Part shown: positions 6,631 through 6,799 of the stretch, in pieces
How positions within the stretch are numbered: the first letter of the stretch is position 1
How the letters are laid out: each line of letters starts with the position of its first letter
Source: Singulisphaera sp. GP187
Lineage (GTDB): Bacteria > Pseudomonadota > Gammaproteobacteria > Burkholderiales > Burkholderiaceae_C
NCBI GenBank assembly: GCA_943327965.2
Contig: CALPYQ020000094.1
Location: 1 to 6,799, forward strand
Direction: 5' to 3'
Length of the DNA stretch: 6,799 nucleotides
Notes under the pieces: generated by a model
Told to the model about the DNA's origin: nothing
The model's input: only the letters and a program-made list of their open reading frames with translations
Databases searched by the model: none
Made by a program: the position numbers and the translations under genes

Positions 6631-6799
6631 GCAACCGCCGCGCCATGCACCATGGAACTTAAAAAATCTGGCGATACGCGCCAAGCTTTGGCATACGCAT
6701 GCAAATCAGAATGCCCCGTGAGGCTGTTCAATTGAAAGCCCAACTTTTCAAACATGGCCACTGCCGCTTGAACCACATGGGAATTGCACGCCATGACAT
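6624..6799 (-). CDS. pilM: C-terminal end of a PilM-like protein (5' part outside window)
   Basis: The last 57 codons of a frame entering from the right edge end at a TGA at 6626-6624. The fragment begins VMACNSHVVQAAVAMFEKLG and ends SSMVHGAAVAC. It can be aligned by eye to the last subdomain of PilM, where a GG-containing turn, a helix ending in LG and a final '(V/A)ACGLAL' helix occur. Its place directly before pilN, with a seven-base overlap, is where pilM belongs. PilM is a cytoplasmic actin-like ATP-binding protein that binds the PilN N-terminus. The usual GG dipeptide appears to be replaced (ACNS), and the final helix lacks the usual terminal Leu-Arg. The fragment is too short for certainty, and the alternative alignment is to the middle domain of a shortened HofM/ComA-type protein. 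Confidence 0.6.
   Translation of the reverse strand, partial: VMACNSHVVQAAVAMFEKLGFQLNSLTGHSDLHAYAKAWRVSPDFLSSMVHGAAVAC

Noticed and set aside
6631..6684. Upstream TTG start extending PilN by 18 residues
   Set aside because: The extension is basic and unlike PilN N-termini and lies inside the pilM frame; the ATG at 6630 fits the family.
1..6799. CRISPR arrays, insertion sequences, tRNA or rRNA genes, attachment sites
   Set aside because: The window is filled by recognised coding frames; no spaced direct repeats, terminal inverted repeats or RNA gene signatures were seen.

Overview
This is a tightly packed bacterial chromosome segment in which every supported gene lies on the minus strand. 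Read in the direction of transcription (right to left) the order is pilM (3' end only), pilN, a pilO-pilP fusion, pilQ, aroK, aroB, dgt and an MFS transporter that runs off the left edge. The order pilMNOPQ-aroK-aroB-dgt is typical of Betaproteobacteria, and the Dgt, AroB and MFS sequences look like Burkholderiales, probably Comamonadaceae. Base composition appears roughly balanced, lower than most members of that family. The genus cannot be fixed by eye, although a freshwater Limnohabitans-like bacterium would fit.

Right part (3603-6799): parts of an envelope-spanning type IV pilus or DNA-uptake machine. PilM is the cytoplasmic actin-like partner. PilN and PilO are inner-membrane bitopic proteins, PilP links them to the secretin, and PilQ is the outer-membrane pore. 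The set is unusually compact. PilO and PilP are one 331-residue polypeptide, and PilQ is only about 471 residues with no room for N-terminal AMIN domains, so the machine resembles the short HofMNOPQ/ComA-E competence sets more than a full twitching-pilus set.

Middle part (1917-3625): two shikimate-pathway enzymes, shikimate kinase (aroK) and 3-dehydroquinate synthase (aroB). Left part (1-1936): a dGTP triphosphohydrolase-like HD-domain enzyme (dgt) and the first ~262 residues of a major facilitator transporter.

The whole window appears to be one transcription unit. Neighbouring genes overlap (four times by an ATGA stop/start overlap) or, at pilQ/aroK, are at most about 10 bases apart. No promoter, terminator, RNA gene, insertion sequence or CRISPR array was seen, and no stretch over 300 bases lacks a gene. 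Transcription presumably starts beyond the right edge, upstream of pilM. aroK and dgt have only TTG/GTG start candidates, so both probably depend on translational coupling.
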